Shown here one piece after another: positions 24,801 to 39,573 of a stretch of 64,000 nt of DNA. Position 1 is the first letter of the stretch, and the number at the start of each line of letters is the position of its first letter. The DNA comes from Lanius collurio (taxonomy: Eukaryota > Chordata > Aves > Passeriformes > Laniidae), in NCBI GenBank assembly GCA_020086605.1, contig JACBWW010000007.1, forward strand, positions 23,396,956-23,460,955, given 5' to 3'. The notes below the pieces were generated by a model. The model was given only the letters and a program-made list of their open reading frames with translations, was not told the DNA's origin and searched no databases. The translations under genes and the position numbers were made by a program.

Positions 24801-27800
24801 AAGAAGTGTTTTCTCTGATCTTAGTGAGTGGCTAGTTTCAGCTAAGTTCCTTGGAACTGATCTGCAGTGTGAAGTATGATTACTGTTCTTGAAGTGTGTT
24901 AATGTTTTCTATTCGGGAAGATGATGATGTTGTTGAGGGGAAAAAATTAAATTCTAAAACCTGCATACTTGTCTTAAGCAGAATTAAAGTGGTAGGTCGG
25001 TATTTTTTTGTGTGTTCTATATGAATTGGCTGGGATTGTTTTGTTTTTTAATATGGTATAGTTGCAATCTTTTCCCCAAGAAATTGTGAAATAAACCCTT
25101 CAACTTTTGGTTTAAACAGAATATTTCCCTTTAGCCTATTTTTGGAGTAAAATGTGAAGAGGTTTATGATCAGGCTCACTCTTGGATTCTGATGGCTTGC
25201 TGGTGTGATGAAGATACTGTATTTCCAGTTTCAGGAATTATTTTCTTACTGCAAAATAAGCTACTTTGTAAATTCCTGATTGTCTTCTTTAGTAGTTTCC
25301 TGTATGCACATACATGAAGCTTTGCTGAAGTGTTACAAATTTCTTCAGTTGGGCATGATAGAAGGGTTTTGGATCAAAAACTCATTTTAGTCCATGAGTA
25401 AGTATCCAAACACAAATATATGTCAATAGTCTGTACCCTGTCATTTAATAATCTGAAATTTCAGGCAGTTTATAATCTACAATATTTGTTTATGGCTATA
25501 GTCTCAGTGCTTCTGTTAGTAAATGTTATTCTGATTTCACATCTGGAAGGTTGTAGTTGAGAAATATTTGTGGGGAGTGATCTGTGGAAGATTTACTGAG
25601 CCATCATTAGTTTTGTGGTAGTTTTTTTGTTGGTTTAAGTTTTTAAAGAAAAGTCATAGTAGTGTTTCCTGTCCTTGGCTGTAAATATCACTCAAAACCT
25701 CCTTACTCTTTGTACTGAATCTGTTCTTAGGGATTCAAGGCCTTTTAGGAAATTATCAGCTACCTTAGTTTTTAATTTTCAGAAATGGCTTCTGGAAAGT
25801 TTGGCACAGATTTTGACATCCCAACTTTTTGTCTTCTTGGAGTGCGTTATGTGCTTAGAAAAAACTCTTTTAAGTTTTCTCAGAAGTAGATATAAAAAGA
25901 ACCTTGAACATTTCATAAAGCTTAGATGTAAACCTATTTTCATGCTAAGCCAGGTTATAAAGTGTTTTTTTTATGACTTAGTAAAAGACAGAACAGCAGG
26001 TGATTCATATGAATGAAGATATATGTGTAATTTTTCAAACCAGTGTTCATAAAATTTGTCACAATATCCAGGAAATAGGCTAAATAAAGCTCCAGTGACT
26101 GTGGAAAGTAGTTCATTTGTGCAAACTTCTCCCACTGAAATACCAATACTTGTATTATGTAGAGTGAACTCTACATTGTGTTAGGGAAATTATTTCTGGG
26201 AGCAATCTTGTAGATCTGTCCATGCCTGTTCAAGGCTTCTGTTCAGTTACAGCGATGATTGTAGCTGATCTCGTTCTCTGGACATCTGCCTGCTAGGAGC
26301 GAGACGTGTCCTCTGGTCTGTCTCATAATATCTGCCAAACAGCCCTAAGGCAATAAAGGCACTTTCATTGCTATTGATGGGACTCAGTTTGGATCCTTGA
26401 GTTCAAGACTTTCTCTCTTTTTCTGTTTTTTGACTTGTACAGAGGTTTTTGGCCATTATCTGTTTCTTTTGGAAACGATATCTGAAAGGGAATATTGGTA
26501 ATTTTTTTTCCTCTAACGTGTAATGGGTTCATAATTTTTAAAAAGTTTTGTTGTTTTAAAATACAGCTGTCTCATTTTATCATTTAAACATACTGTAATA
26601 AATTTCTGGAATATCTCCTTTGGGGTAATTATGTTTGGTATGTGAACATCTGGAGTTTTTGAAGTTTTGCACATATGCCTGTTTGCCCACATGGTTCTTA
26701 AGATATTTGTTTTATTCTTTCTGAAGTTACTTGATAAAGAAAATCATGTTCATTTTTTACTTGAATCACAACTGTGAGTTTATTTTCCTTACATTTAGAA
26801 TCTATGGAACACTTATAAAAAGCTTTTCTGTTCTCTTTAAAATACAAATTACCCTGTGTCCAAAACTGCTCCCATTTGGAGCACCCTGAAACTAGGGGTA
26901 GTGCCGTGACTGTGGAAATTTTTTCCCCACCCTCCAGTCCCTGAATACAGTTCTTTAAAATGCTAGAATTTTACGATCCTGTGTTCATTTTTTCTGTCTT
27001 TTGCTGTTTTATGTATGTGCTCAAAAGCTTATTTTTCGAAGTGGATGAAGATTTTAGCACTAATACCTGTATGCAGATATTTCTAGGTTTTTTTTAAAGA
27101 AAAAAACCATATGTTATACAGACTAATAGGCTCTTAATGTAATGTTAGCACATGATGTTAAAAGTGAATTAGTCAAATTAGGAATACATTTTTTTTTCTC
27201 CCCATTAGTGAAGATAGTCACTTGTCCCAACTTTTGCAAGAATGATTTTAAAATAGTTGTGAGAGCACTTTACTCAAAGAATTTTTGAATGTTTTAAGAT
27301 ACTGCACTTGGTAGAATTTAAAATACATGAGTTTTGTTGTGCTTTTGGATGTTTAAGTGTTTGGGATTTTGTTTCTTTTAGAAGATGGAAATCTGTGCTC
27401 TGAATAGAGTTCTAATACAGGAGATTTTCCTTGAGTCCATGTTTTACTCATTTTATATACTCTGTGTATGCTAGGCAGGCACACTTTTAAAATATTGGGT
27501 TTTTTTCATGGCAAAAAATAGCTTGCAGCTTATTGAAAAACAAGGCAGACCTGTGCCTCAAAATCCAGATGAAATTGCTGCTTGGATGAGGCTCTAAAGA
27601 GGGCATTTATGTGTTGTGGAATGAATGGCATGCCTGCACTAACTCCCGCAGGCCGGATATTTCCAAGGTATCAGACAGAACTGTATATACTGCACTTTCC
27701 CCCCTTTGGATCCAGAGATTTCTCCCTTGGCAAGGTCTGAAGGACCCTTGGTGGGAGGATGAGGTGAGGAGTGGGGGCTGGCAGGGGAAAAGTAAAATGA

Positions 27801-30800
27801 GTAAGGTGACTGTATGTGTATGATGCTTTTTTTTATTTTCACCCAGACTGCCCTTCTTGTGCTTTGTGAGCTTGTGTTGTTTTTCTAATCATTGTTCTTT
27901 GAACAGTGTAGCTAGGAATTTCCTGTTCACGTTTTACTACAATGGTTTGTTTAAAATGATAGACCGCAGTCTTTCCTGACCTAAAACTAGATTAGCCTTG
28001 AATGTCGAAAAGAAGTCGGACAAATAAAGAGGATAGGCTGTATTTGCTTATGTCATGGAGAGGGCCTTTTAACCATGGTCTCAGTTGTATCAAATACCAC
28101 AAGTCATGTTTCTTAAATATTTATTAAGACAAATAAACACAGTTATTGTATGAACTGGCAGGTCTCCAAATTTCTGTCTCTTTCATTCTCATGGGTGGGT
28201 CGCTTTTAAACAGGAGAAGTATATTTAGTCAAGACTCTGATATCTACTGGATTACTGAATCCAACCATAGCTCAGTTCTCCCCTCTCCCCTGCTTTGTTA
28301 TATTTTTAAAATGCAGCAAAATAAGCCTCAGCAAAGTTGAAGTTTTAAAACACTAAGCAGCAAATTTTGGGAGATACATTGGGTACTTGTGATACAAAAG
28401 GTTTAGTATAGTCTTTGTATGTACTGCTATATGTTTGCTTTCAGATTTTTTGGGGAAAAAGTCTCCCAAGCCCAGTGGTGTTAGATGTACAATGAATTGT
28501 AGTATCCTTATTGTGCAATTTATGTTTGTTTAGAGCAGGTTCCTTGTAGAACACTGCTAATCTGTGTAAGTAGTGCACACCTATAATGATGGAACAGTAC
28601 AGGTAATAAGGCTATTGATTTTTATCTGAAAAGAGATAAAATTTCAGTGTTAAAAGCAATATATGACCTTGACTTTGGGCTTTTATTTCACAGAAAAAAT
28701 ACTGTATCATAAATTATATTGTGGTGTGGCACAGAAGTTTTATTCAGTTTTGGAGGAATTGACCTTCCTGAATTGAATACTGAAGACCTTAGTGACAAGT
28801 GTCAAACTCACTAATAGACACTTTATACAATGCTCCTGGGTATTTTTAATGCACAATTGTCTGTGACCATGAGCATGTGAAATTCTGGTAAACCTGCTAA
28901 ATGACCTTTTCAAGATGGGAGATGTCAGATTTGTTAGGTTGTGAAGTCTCTAGCTGATATGACACACAGGCATGTCATTACAAGGGTGTTGCCAGTTAAA
29001 ATACTCAGCTGTTACGGTATTTCCAGCTTCGCATCTAACTTTGTTCCACCCAGCAAATAGTCACATAAATAGGACTAGCTGTGGATTTTTAAAGGAAATA
29101 TTTAATGTATTTTTAAAGAAAATAACATTTGGAAGGAAAAATATTTGGGTAGCTTGTCTAGGGTAGGGCAGGGAGATGCCTTGCAGGGTACAGAGTTTGA
29201 TGTGCTGAAGAAGCTCTCAGTAGATGTTATATGGAAAATGTTACCATTTATAGAAATCAGGTATTTCCGTGAGTACCGGAACTGGTGAAGCCTGGTTTCC
29301 TGTGGGGTTGAGTCTTACGGCTGATTGACTTTGGTGTCTGGGAAGGTGAAAGTTCTGCTGGATGCTTTTTGCCTTTCATTTGGGCCGTTTGCATTTGCTT
29401 GCTCCTGGGCATATTTTCTGATACCTGATGAGGTGTGAACATGTGTTTCTCACTTTCCATTAGGCCTCCTACTTTCATAAACTTTCATAGATATTTGAAT
29501 TATCTAGGAGGTTTCCCTAAAATTAGAAAACTCATCAATAAGAAAAAACCCAAATAGACTTAAGTCTATTAAATGTGTTTTTAATAAAAAATCACATATC
29601 CATATTTTTATAGGCAATGGGACTATGAGCCTTGATTTCTTCTTTTTTTTTTTTTTAATGATGTGGTTGTCTGCTAATCTCTAGTAGCCAGTTTTATTTG
29701 AAAAAGGAGCCAATTCCTAAAAGCCAATGCTTTTACCTATTAAATGGTAAAAATACATTTTGATTTTAGTGTGCTAGGTTTTGTCGTACAGTCCTGGATT
29801 TCAATCATTCTGTAGTGTGTGTGCAGTGGATGCACTATTCACGCACAAATGAAACAAAGCATTAGATTTAAGTTTCCAGTGTAGGTGTTAGGCTGGGTTG
29901 TCTGTGCTTTTAAGTTTGATTTCCTATATGCATGAATATAATTGTGATCTTTAGTAGAGAGCCAGAGTCCTACTGAAGGTTTGTCATTCCTGCTGTTAAT
30001 GTACCTCCTGGAGCTGTTAGCAGTCATTTTTTTGTTCATAAGTATCAGAGATGCTTTGTGTGAAATACTGTCCAGGGCAGTGGGTGCCATTGGTCTCACT
30101 GTCAGCAAAAATTGTTCACTTTGGTTTTGACCTTTGCTAAGCAAAGATTTTTCTCCCTGGAAAAGCTCAGTAAATTAAGGTGTGAGTAAACAGGGCCCTC
30201 GATCTTCCATATGAATGCTTTTTGTGTAGCAATACGGGTGAGTAGTTTATTCCACTAGATGAAGTAAGTGAGGTGAATAAGGTGAGTAAGCAATTTCATT
30301 ATGAGACGCTGTCAGTTGTGTCTAAGTGCTATGTTGCAAATTTGGCTCATGCTTTGAGCTGGTTGTGAGCCAGTGGCTGTGGTTAATTCATCAGCAAACC
30401 TGAGCTAACAAGCCCTGTGTAGGCTAGGTTATATTAGATGGAGCTCTGTGCCACACTGAAGTAGCTGGAAGCTGTACTCATTGGATCCAGGGCAAGGCTG
30501 CTTTGAGTCTGCTGGAAACATCCTGTGTAGACAAATGTAGAAGTGTTTGTGTGGGGTAAATAATTTCTAACAAGAATTTACAGTACCTTTACTGTAATGT
30601 TACTTTCTTCACAGAAATCAGTTAATGTTCTTTTTGTGTAAGCTGTAGGCTCTAGTTACTTCTTCTGGGGTTGTATTTATAAATTATGCGTAAAATCTGT
30701 ATTATCATAGGATGTATCACCAGTGTTGAATGGCTCAATAATGTTCGTACCTGTTGATTTGCAGTGGTACAGCATCTTGTATGTAATAAAGTAATCTTAA

Positions 30801-33800
30801 ACAAAGATCTTTGAAATAAAGCCATGACTTCAGGAATATTTCTAATATGATCCAATCACTTGGAAGGCTAAGTTAAATCTTCCCACTCCTATGCACTGAA
30901 AGGAGCTGGAGGAGCATGTGCCATGATGCAGCACAGTGACTGTTGTGGTGCTCACACAGATGCTGCTGAAGGTGGCCATCCTTTTGTGGAACAGGCTGTC
31001 TGTGGCTCTGGAGGGCTCAGACTGCTCCCAGTACTGTGAGAAGGCTTTTATGTGCTTACAGGAAAGAAAATGGAGACAGTACTAAGAAAGCATTTTTCTC
31101 ATTGTTTGGATAGCTGTATATTGTGTACAGTCAAAATTTACACTTACAAAAGCTTGCAATTGGCAGGGGGACAGCACAATTCGTGCCATTAATATGTGTG
31201 TACATGGGAAAGCACATGCCTGATCTAAAAGGTGTGCTTGAGAATGCTTTTGTAGTTCTCTTGTTTTGGAAATGGAAGATCAAAGCAGTGTAGGTTTAAA
31301 ACAACGGAACAATGTGCTGGGCTTAATTGTACAAAATACATGAGGATGAACTGTTCACTGGGGGTAGGGCAAGTTCATTTTCATGGTTACTTTTGAGAGA
31401 AGCAAGAAATTAATTTTTTTTTTATGTTGGATCTCTGAAAACAATGATTTCTTTTTTTCTTCTCAACATTTATGTTTGATGGATGCTAAAAGTTGCCAGA
31501 AGAACTTGTCCATTCTTACAATATATTTAATACCTATTAAATAAAACCATGTGTTAGAACAAACTACTATTAAAAATGGCATTTGTGTAATTAGTTTTCT
31601 TTTTAATACCAATTAGAGTCAATAAACTCTTTTTTTGTTTACTTTTATGCTGTTCTTGGATTACATAAGTTGTTATATTATGAAGTTGTTTTGGGTCAGT
31701 TGTCAATAAATGATGTATTATGCTTTTAAGTATTCTGGATTTGTATTATGGCAACAGCAATGTCATCCTGTCCTCTGCTTTTGTCAGCACTCATTTTCTA
31801 CAAAGAAGAGAAGTGCCTCTTTTATGTGTTTGCTGGAATTTTGAGAAATACAGATTATTCAATCAGTAGAAATGTGTGTATGTGCTTTGGTGCCTGCCCT
31901 CAGCATTGCTGTGGTGCCACATCAGAAAGCAGTGTGGTCCAGAGTGTCTTAGATAGCTGATATGCTGCCTTGCATCGTGCTCTCTTTAGAGAGTTTGGGC
32001 TTTGGTTTCTGGGGAGCGGATGGGATCAGTATTCTTGCCCAAATCAGCATTCCACATGAGACTTGACTGGTGTCTTAAATGGGTGTATTTATTGCTGCTT
32101 TTTTGTTGAGAGGAGTTAGGGAAAATTGTCTCCATAAAACTAATTTCTGCAGGAATTAGAAGCATTAAGTCATTGTGAGTAAGATGCATTGCTCAATATA
32201 TGGCCAGAGGGTAGGAGGGGGCCCAGACCCAGTCATATCTGTAAAATTCAGGCTTCCACTAAAATGTAGCACAGCAACAGGGATTTAACTGGCTGGGCAG
32301 TGAGGTTCCTTGCCTCAGAAGGCTGTTGTGAAAAACAAATAAAGATGACTGGATAGGCTGAAAAGCCGTGCTGCTGAATGGTTGTTAGAAACACCTTCTT
32401 AATTGCATGGGGAAGGAATAGATTTAATGCAATATGATAATAATTTATTTAATTGGTGATATCTTCATTGTATTCTAATTAGAATTTGAGGGGGAAATTG
32501 TCAGGGAAGTTAACTTGAGGACATTGAAAATTTAGGTCTTTAAACTGTGATGAAGAGTAGGGAAGGGATGGATCTTTACTCTTCCCCTATGAAATCAGAA
32601 AACCAAATCCTGTGAATAAGAATCCTGAGGATTTCATGCTGGGATGAGCAGAGTGGCTATGTATATGAGCATCTGGGTTCACTTATAGGGAAGTAAGACC
32701 TGCAGAAGGAAGATGGATGAAGGATGATGGCAGAAGACAGGCTTTCCTGGCAGCAGCAGTCTAGGAAATGGTGAGAAAATATCTTCAAATTATTTGTTCA
32801 GTTGTGGCATAAGTACAGGATGGGGGAGGAAAGAGGGAGTACTCTGGTTTCTTTTCTGCAGCTGCCTTGGAGAGGCATTCTTCTTGCTTAATAGATAATG
32901 GTAAAAGGTTTTTAGAAATGACAAAACATGAAATTGTGTGGAGAAGGGAATGTAAGAGTCATTGCCATGTTTTTCTGGGATTTTCCTGTCAGGCTTGTAT
33001 GCTGTCCTGCCTTCCCATGCACCATAGTTTCCCTTTTAGTTCACTCAGGTTTCCTAATAGCATTTGAGAAGCTGGTGGTAAGTTTTGAAGTCCTGCTCTG
33101 TTAAACACACTTGAGTCACAAATTTTTCAACACACATCTGGAATAGCAGTCGTGGTTCAGTTTGCTTCATGTCCTCCTTTTACTGGATCTCCTGAAGTAT
33201 TGCTCATCAGCCCAGCTAAGCAAGCAGGCTTACAACACTTCTGAAAACTGTGGAATTTTTTTTCTCTTTCAGGCTACTCAGAGATTGAATCAGTAGATCT
33301 TTGAGTAACTGGAAACAGCTAGTATTGTTGGGAAAAGTTTGTTACCTATCTGAAATTTTGCTTGTGATCTCCTAAGTCTAAGAGACAGTTCTGCCTACCA
33401 TCCTCACTTCTGAGACTGGGAGGGCCCCATTGATATTTAGGTCTTGCATATAAATAGTTTTGAAGAAAATAGGTGCATTGGAGTTAAAGAAACTGAAACT
33501 TTTTATGCTTCCTCTGTTAGTAACACAGAAGGCTGTGAAATGCAGGGAACATTTTGCATAATTTCTGTGGGCAGATATTTTTCTGTATTTTAAGTAAAGG
33601 AAATGTGTCCCTTCTGCTAGAACTTAGAATTCTAATATGTCAGACATAAACCTCATTTCTCTTCTGAATGCGTCTGTCCAACCTTCTTGTTACTTAGTAC
33701 CAGGCAAGCCTCATGGAAATGCAGATGCTTTTCTTTTCCTAATTCACTTTTTCCTGCTGTTCATTTAATCTGCATTTCTGATGTCTTTGTGGCTTTTCTG

Positions 33801-36069
33801 TGGCTGCATGTGAGCGAGTGCTTTCTGTATTAAAGATAGACTTGATCTTATATGAGAAAAAAAAGAGAAGCTGGGAAGAGATTTTAATTGCAGTTACTGT
33901 AGAAAAATAGTTTTTAGTGAGTATGTAGTTGAGGATATGACTCAAAACACAGTAGCTCGTTTCCTTTGCACACTTTTCTTAAAAGGTTGCTTGGTCGATC
34001 AATCATTTAGTAGTTAATTTCCTGCATGAATATATAGTTATTTCCTATGCAGCTCTGGTGTGTGGGTTTGTGTGGTATTTTTTTTTAACAATGTTAACAA
34101 ATAAATGGATTAATTAGCTGATTCCCAAACATGTTCTCTGTGTCAATATCCTATGTTGTTAGGTCTTTAACTTTCATGAACATTGAAAGAAGTATTCGTA
34201 TTGGGGATTATTCTTCCGGGGGGCTGCAGTACCACTGTCTAGAAGTGGATATTCAAAGGTGCTTTTGAAGTTTTTAGTTTTTCATTTGCTGTATAATTGA
34301 GTTTCTCAGAAACTTTTAAAATTGGCTGTATTCTTGCTCCAAACTTTAGAAGGCTTGTATGGATCCTGGTGCTTCCATGCTCTCTCTCTTCCAGAGATGC
34401 TTTTGTTATGCACCTGTGTGTTTTTTTCATGTTTATTAAAATTGCATGGCCAGACATAGACCAAGCACTGTAAAATGCCAGAATTCATGTCTGCATTGTC
34501 ATTGTTGTGACACTGTCTCTATGTGGCTGTTCTGATTTTGTCTGGGTGGGTTTTTTGGTTTCTCCTTCCCTCCCCACTCCCAACCTGTGTGAGGCTTAGT
34601 GTAGCCATAGTTTATGCAAGTTAGGCTGGTAGTTTGTTATGAATAGTAGATCTTGCTCACTTCATGCCACTTCTGCTTTGCCACTTTGATCATCTAATAG
34701 TAAAATAAACTCTATTCAGTACCCATGGAAACCTCCCCCAAATTGCTACTTTCCCGTTTTTCCATTACTTTTTTTGACATTCTGGGGAGTTGAAGCATAC
34801 CTGCTTTTAGTTTACTGTATGGTCAGATGAGTGTTAGAAGTAGCTGTGCTGTGGAGTGATGGGATTGTGCAGGTTATGGCAGCAGGGATCTCTCCAGTTC
34901 AATGGTACCAAACTGTTAATTGAGCTTTCATACAAAACTGCAGTTGGGGTTTATGGTATAGTTGGAGTGGAGAGCACAGGGGAGAACAGAGCCATGTGCC
35001 GAGTCTCAGAGCCGAGGGATGTAGAGGCTACTTTGTTTCCCCATCCAGTCAGAGAAGCTGTGGCCTGTTCAAACTCCTGCTGGACAGTCCCTTCTGCTTG
35101 AGCTCTGCTGTTAGTCCTTCTCCTTGTGCTTATCCTACTTCTGTCGGTGCTTCCTTGGATCATTCATTGCTTTCTGATTGCCACTGCCTCTTCTTCCAGC
35201 ACCTGGTTCCCATGTTCCTTATTCTTTTGTATCCCTGCTGCCTGCTTCTTTCTTTTCCTCTGTGTTCCAGGTGCTAACAGAGGCTGCATTGAGACTGTAA
35301 GGAGAAACAGACTTCCTAGTCTCTTTCCCTGGAAGGGCTGTACTGGAATTGTTTTTCGGGAGCTGCTCCTTGCAGCTGGAGCAATCCTCTCAGATGTCCT
35401 GGAACACTGGAGTTGAGTGAGTGGCTGTGTAGCCACAAGAAGTCCTGAGAAGCTGGCATGTGTTCAGTGGAGATAAAATCTGAAAAGACCCGAGCTTTTG
35501 TACTTCACAGTTATGATGAGCATGTGTAACAATATTACCCTCTTCAAATATCTTGTACCTTCACCAAACTTTAATGGTTTTCCTCCAGTATAGCAGGGTA
35601 CCTACAAAATTTGGGTCCCAGGGTTAGCAGTGCTGAGATTATCTAGGAGACTGTTGTAAGAATTTAGGCAGGGGGGTGGGGAGGGACAGGACAACATTTT
35701 CCCTGTGCTTCATTGTTTCAACTAGCAGAGCTGTTTTAATTGACCTTTCACAAGACATGAGAAGGAGGCACACCCTCTGGAGTGAGAACTTCAGCCAAGG
35801 CGATTCTACTCTAGCAGAATAAAAAGCAATAAAAAAATTGCCTAATGAGGGAATGCCTAACGAAGCATATCAGACTTCCTAATGAATGGGTGGCACTGCA
35901 TTACAGTAATGTGCAGGTGATACAACATCATATTGCAGCAGACTTTAGATACCTGCTGCTTCTTGTTGTTGATATGCAGTGCTTCCAGATAAAGAATTCA
36001 GATACTTACTCTGCTTGAACATCTTTTCAGTATTTATAAACACTGCTCTTGTCACTATGGAAGATATGC

Positions 36070-36190
36070 TCTAGGTCACCCATGAGGTTGGGCTTGATGC
36101 AAGGATTACCAGCTGAAGTTTTGTGGCTTACATTATGCAGGAGTTGAACTGGATGATGCTGGTGACTTTCTGACCTTAAAATATGAACCT
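36070..36190 (+). mobile_element. Old CR1-like LINE 3' end fragment, sense orientation
   Basis: The stretch carries gaggttgggcttgatgcaag, then tgcaggagttgaactggatg, then ctttctgaccttaaaatatg. This is the expected order for the 3' end of an old amniote CR1 group (aggttggactagatgatc, then cttctgaccttaaa, then tatga). It is diverged and short, so probably ancient. Confidence 0.55.
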
Positions 36191-39100
36191 GGACAACTGG
36201 CACCACTCTGTGCTGCTATGGTGGAAGTTTGGGGATTCCTGTGGCTCACCTCCTTGGAGGCTCAGGGCAGGGAGGGAGGGAGCTGGCGCTGTCTTTCTAC
36301 AGCTCTTAAGCTTTCTGTCCTACTACTGGGGCTACTTTTGGATAGGGGGAATTGAGCACTGTGCACTGAATATATCTGCATTTACTAACTGCAAAGGAAT
36401 GCATAAATATAGAAAAATATGCCAGTACAGCTTATTCCCAAAATATGTTCCTGTGTGGTGCAGGGGACCTTTGGGTGAGCAATATCCAAAAGGAAACTTT
36501 GGAAGAGATACCACTTCTAGAGAGACTTGTCATTTATGAGTGATAATAATAATGCAAACCACAGAAGTCAGTTTCCTGAGTTGCTGTAAATGCGTGTTTT
36601 TAACACTCCTTTTCTAACACAAATGTAGGAAGCTGGCAAAGTAGCTATTTCAGTGCTCTAGAAAAGTTTAAAGCGAAATAATCTAAGGAAACGGAAGCTT
36701 CTATTTTTAACCTTCTCCGTCATGGGAGATGGGGAGGAAGAAGAGGAGGCCATCTACTGTTGAAGTCTCTTCAGTATCTTACTATAAATTTAATCTGATT
36801 TCCACTGCCATTTTAATGAAGATGTATTTGTTGATGTTCAGTTATGTTCAAATTAAGATCACTGTAGGTTTGATGACACAGTCAGTCTTCTAGAACTGAG
36901 CTTTATCTCCTGTTGACTGGTTTTTACTTTCTGATTTTCTGGTATATGTGAAATTTTATACTGTAAAATAATTCCTAACACTGCTTGTGTTGTTTTATGG
37001 TTTGATTTATTTTCTTGTATCAAAAATTATTTTAGTGACAGTTTGAGGTGTTTTTTATATTGGGTTTGAGCAGATTCTTCTAAGACTTTTATTTCGCACT
37101 GCATTATTATAATTCATTAGAAGTATATTATTTCTCTGGATTTCTCTAGGTTTTTTCCCCAAAGTATTTTTTATTCTTCTATATATGTAAAAGCATGATA
37201 GTGAAGTTATGAGTAATTTCTTGTATTACTTATTTGGAACTACTTTATTAGTCTAACTGGAAACTTAAACAAAATACATTGTACAACTACTGGCAGACAA
37301 AGAAGTAATAGCATCAAGCTTCGTAAGTTCAACCTCTTAAAGATTTCAGATGAACATGAATCTGTAAAAGTGATTTTGGGTTATATTACTAAATTACTTA
37401 TATTAATTGGAGAATATACTGCATTAATTTGCAAGGTCAGCATTAAGGAAGACTGTAGGAAGCATTTGAGGAATGATAATAATAGTAGGATAACTGCATA
37501 TTGGGAAACAGGGGCTGGGCTAAGTTTTCCTAAAAGCTTGAAAATTACTGTCTGAGAAGGGTGTTAACCTGGAGTGTGGAAGCACTACTAAAAGTTCAAG
37601 TGTACATTTTATAGAATCTTGTCCACAACACCTATATTAACATTATGTGTATGTAGGTAACATGAATTTCTGTTTGTGACTGGTAGATTGAGAATGCTGC
37701 GAATCAAAAGTTCAGAAATTATATAGACTAACATGTCATAAGGTCTAAATAATTTGAGAGCTATATTTGTAATTTTAAAGGCAGAGTGAGCTGTGGAGAA
37801 GGAAATGTAGCAAGGCTGGAAATCATTGAAGAATCATTGCTTTTTACCTTAGGCAGTTATTTGGCTTAAAGAAATTATTTTACTTTGCAGAACGGTTGTT
37901 CCTCCATTGGTATAAAAGCAGCAAAGATTTTAGGGAGATGAAATTTCTTCTGTTAGCTCTCCTGGTAAGTTTGGAAAATAGGATGCATTTTAAGCACAGT
38001 TTTCTTTAATGGATTTATTTTTAGACCACTTTTAATACCTTATAGGTAATCATTAACTGTTTTTGTAATACCACTTAAAACATGGAGCTTTGAAATAAAT
38101 GGGTAGATTGAGGATGTTGGTGTATATAATAGTCACTAATGCCTTGCCCATCACCACTTCTAGGCAGCTGAAGCATCCATCCATTTATGCTTTATTAAGG
38201 CTCTGTTACTCCCGGAAGAGTGGAAAAACCTTAAATGATGAGGTGACTGCTGTAGATCAGTGCTTGCAAGAAATGGACTCTGAAACCAAAGGCATCAAAG
38301 ATCCTGTCAACATATTTCCACTTCAGTTGCTTAGTGCTAAGTCAAGCTTAGTAACTGTTCAGGCAAGTGATTGACATGGTGCCCTTGGATGCAGTGTGCA
38401 TGTCACATTATTTGCTCTCTTTCACCCTCACATAAGGTATTGCTTTATTAATGTAGTTCAAAACTTAAGAGGAGCAGTCTGGAAAGCCTTCCTTATGGAT
38501 CTGCAGTGCAGTTTGGGCCTGGGACTGCTGGAGTGCAATGTGACATCCTCTCTGGTTGAGGGGTTTCCCTCCGTGCCCATGGACACCCACTCCACTGAGG
38601 GGTTTGGAGCCAGAGCTGTGGCCTTGTACAAGGCAAAATTTCTCTGCTTTACAGGCAAAGTCAGTGCATGACAGCTCAGTAGCCTGTTAGAAGGCATTAC
38701 ATAGAAATGGTACAGAAGAGTCCATAAAATTTCCAGGAATGTGATAATTGAACATGTTTGAGAAATGCCGTATGTGGTACTTTTAGGTAAAATACAGGAT
38801 GAATATAACATGTTTTCAAGTGTGTTGGAAGACAAGGAGGAGAAAAGCTCTTTTGAAAGATTAAATGAGAAACTCTTGTCTTGAATTTCTAATATTAGCT
38901 GGGATTGTAGACTTTTCTGGGTGTGAGGCCTTTGTTTACTGTTTTACCTCACAATTTGTTTTGAATAGGATGTATGTGAAGTCATGGTATGCGTATTCTT
39001 TTGATACTTATCTACACATCACTTTGTTCCAAGACTTGAAAAGAATGGTATCTTGAATATGTATTTTGTCAACCGTTTTTTTTATACTCAGTACAGTTGC

Positions 39101-39375
39101 ATTTACTTTTTCCTCCCATTGTTTGTCAGTTTCTGCTTAATTTCTCTAGAAATGGTTTCTGGTAACTTTTAAAATGTGGATTTTTTTTTATTAATATAAT
39201 TGAATAATACTTATTGGTGAAAATAGTTTCATGAAAATAACTTTAGTAAAATTTAATTGAATATACTCCAAGTATAGTAAGTTTTTGGAGGATTGGGGCT
39301 TAAAATATTTTAAAACACCAGATGAACTAAATTTTCACTGATAGTAGTGCTAGGCTTGTTTGTGCATATAGGCAT

Positions 39376-39407
39376 GACAGATATCTCAGATATCTCAGAT
39401 ATCTGTC
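39376..39407. repeat. Three direct copies of a self-complementary 9-mer
   Basis: The 32 bp is built from agatatctc repeated three times, flanked by gac and gtc. Because AGATATCT is its own reverse complement, the whole stretch is a near-perfect palindrome and could form a small hairpin. It lies 170 bp from the end of the CR1 copy at 39574. Confidence 0.8.
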
Positions 39408-39573
39408 TCTAGTGTCATTAAACTTCAGTTTACATGTAGGGGAACATTAGCTATAGCCTTTTCTAAAACATTGTTTCTCTTAGAGTACTGAAATAAAAAA
39501 TCCCTTTAGCTGTTGTTTGTTGGCATGTTTTCTAGAATGATGGACCTTCTTAGTGTATGAGAGAGATTGCCAC

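Larger units (their letters stand above)
13123..39573 (+). other. WWC3: WWC3 intron 1, left and central part
   Basis: Apart from the CpG-rich start, this is AT-rich intron. The sense strand looks enriched in T and G over A and C, as expected for a transcribed strand. The open frames in it (113-147 codons at most) are low-complexity or resemble nothing I know. The 147-codon minus-strand frame at 21435-21878 is the complement of a purine-rich tract. It contains purine-rich tracts near 16480-16960 and 21540-21840, a CR1 tail at 36070-36190 and a small repeat at 39376-39407. I see no nested gene, tRNA or recognisable small RNA. Confidence 0.75.

Noticed and set aside
30960..31010. gtggaacaggctgtctgtgg considered as a CR1 sense fragment
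   Set aside because: The similarity to the CR1 phrase ggaacaggctgcccagggag stops after about a dozen bases.
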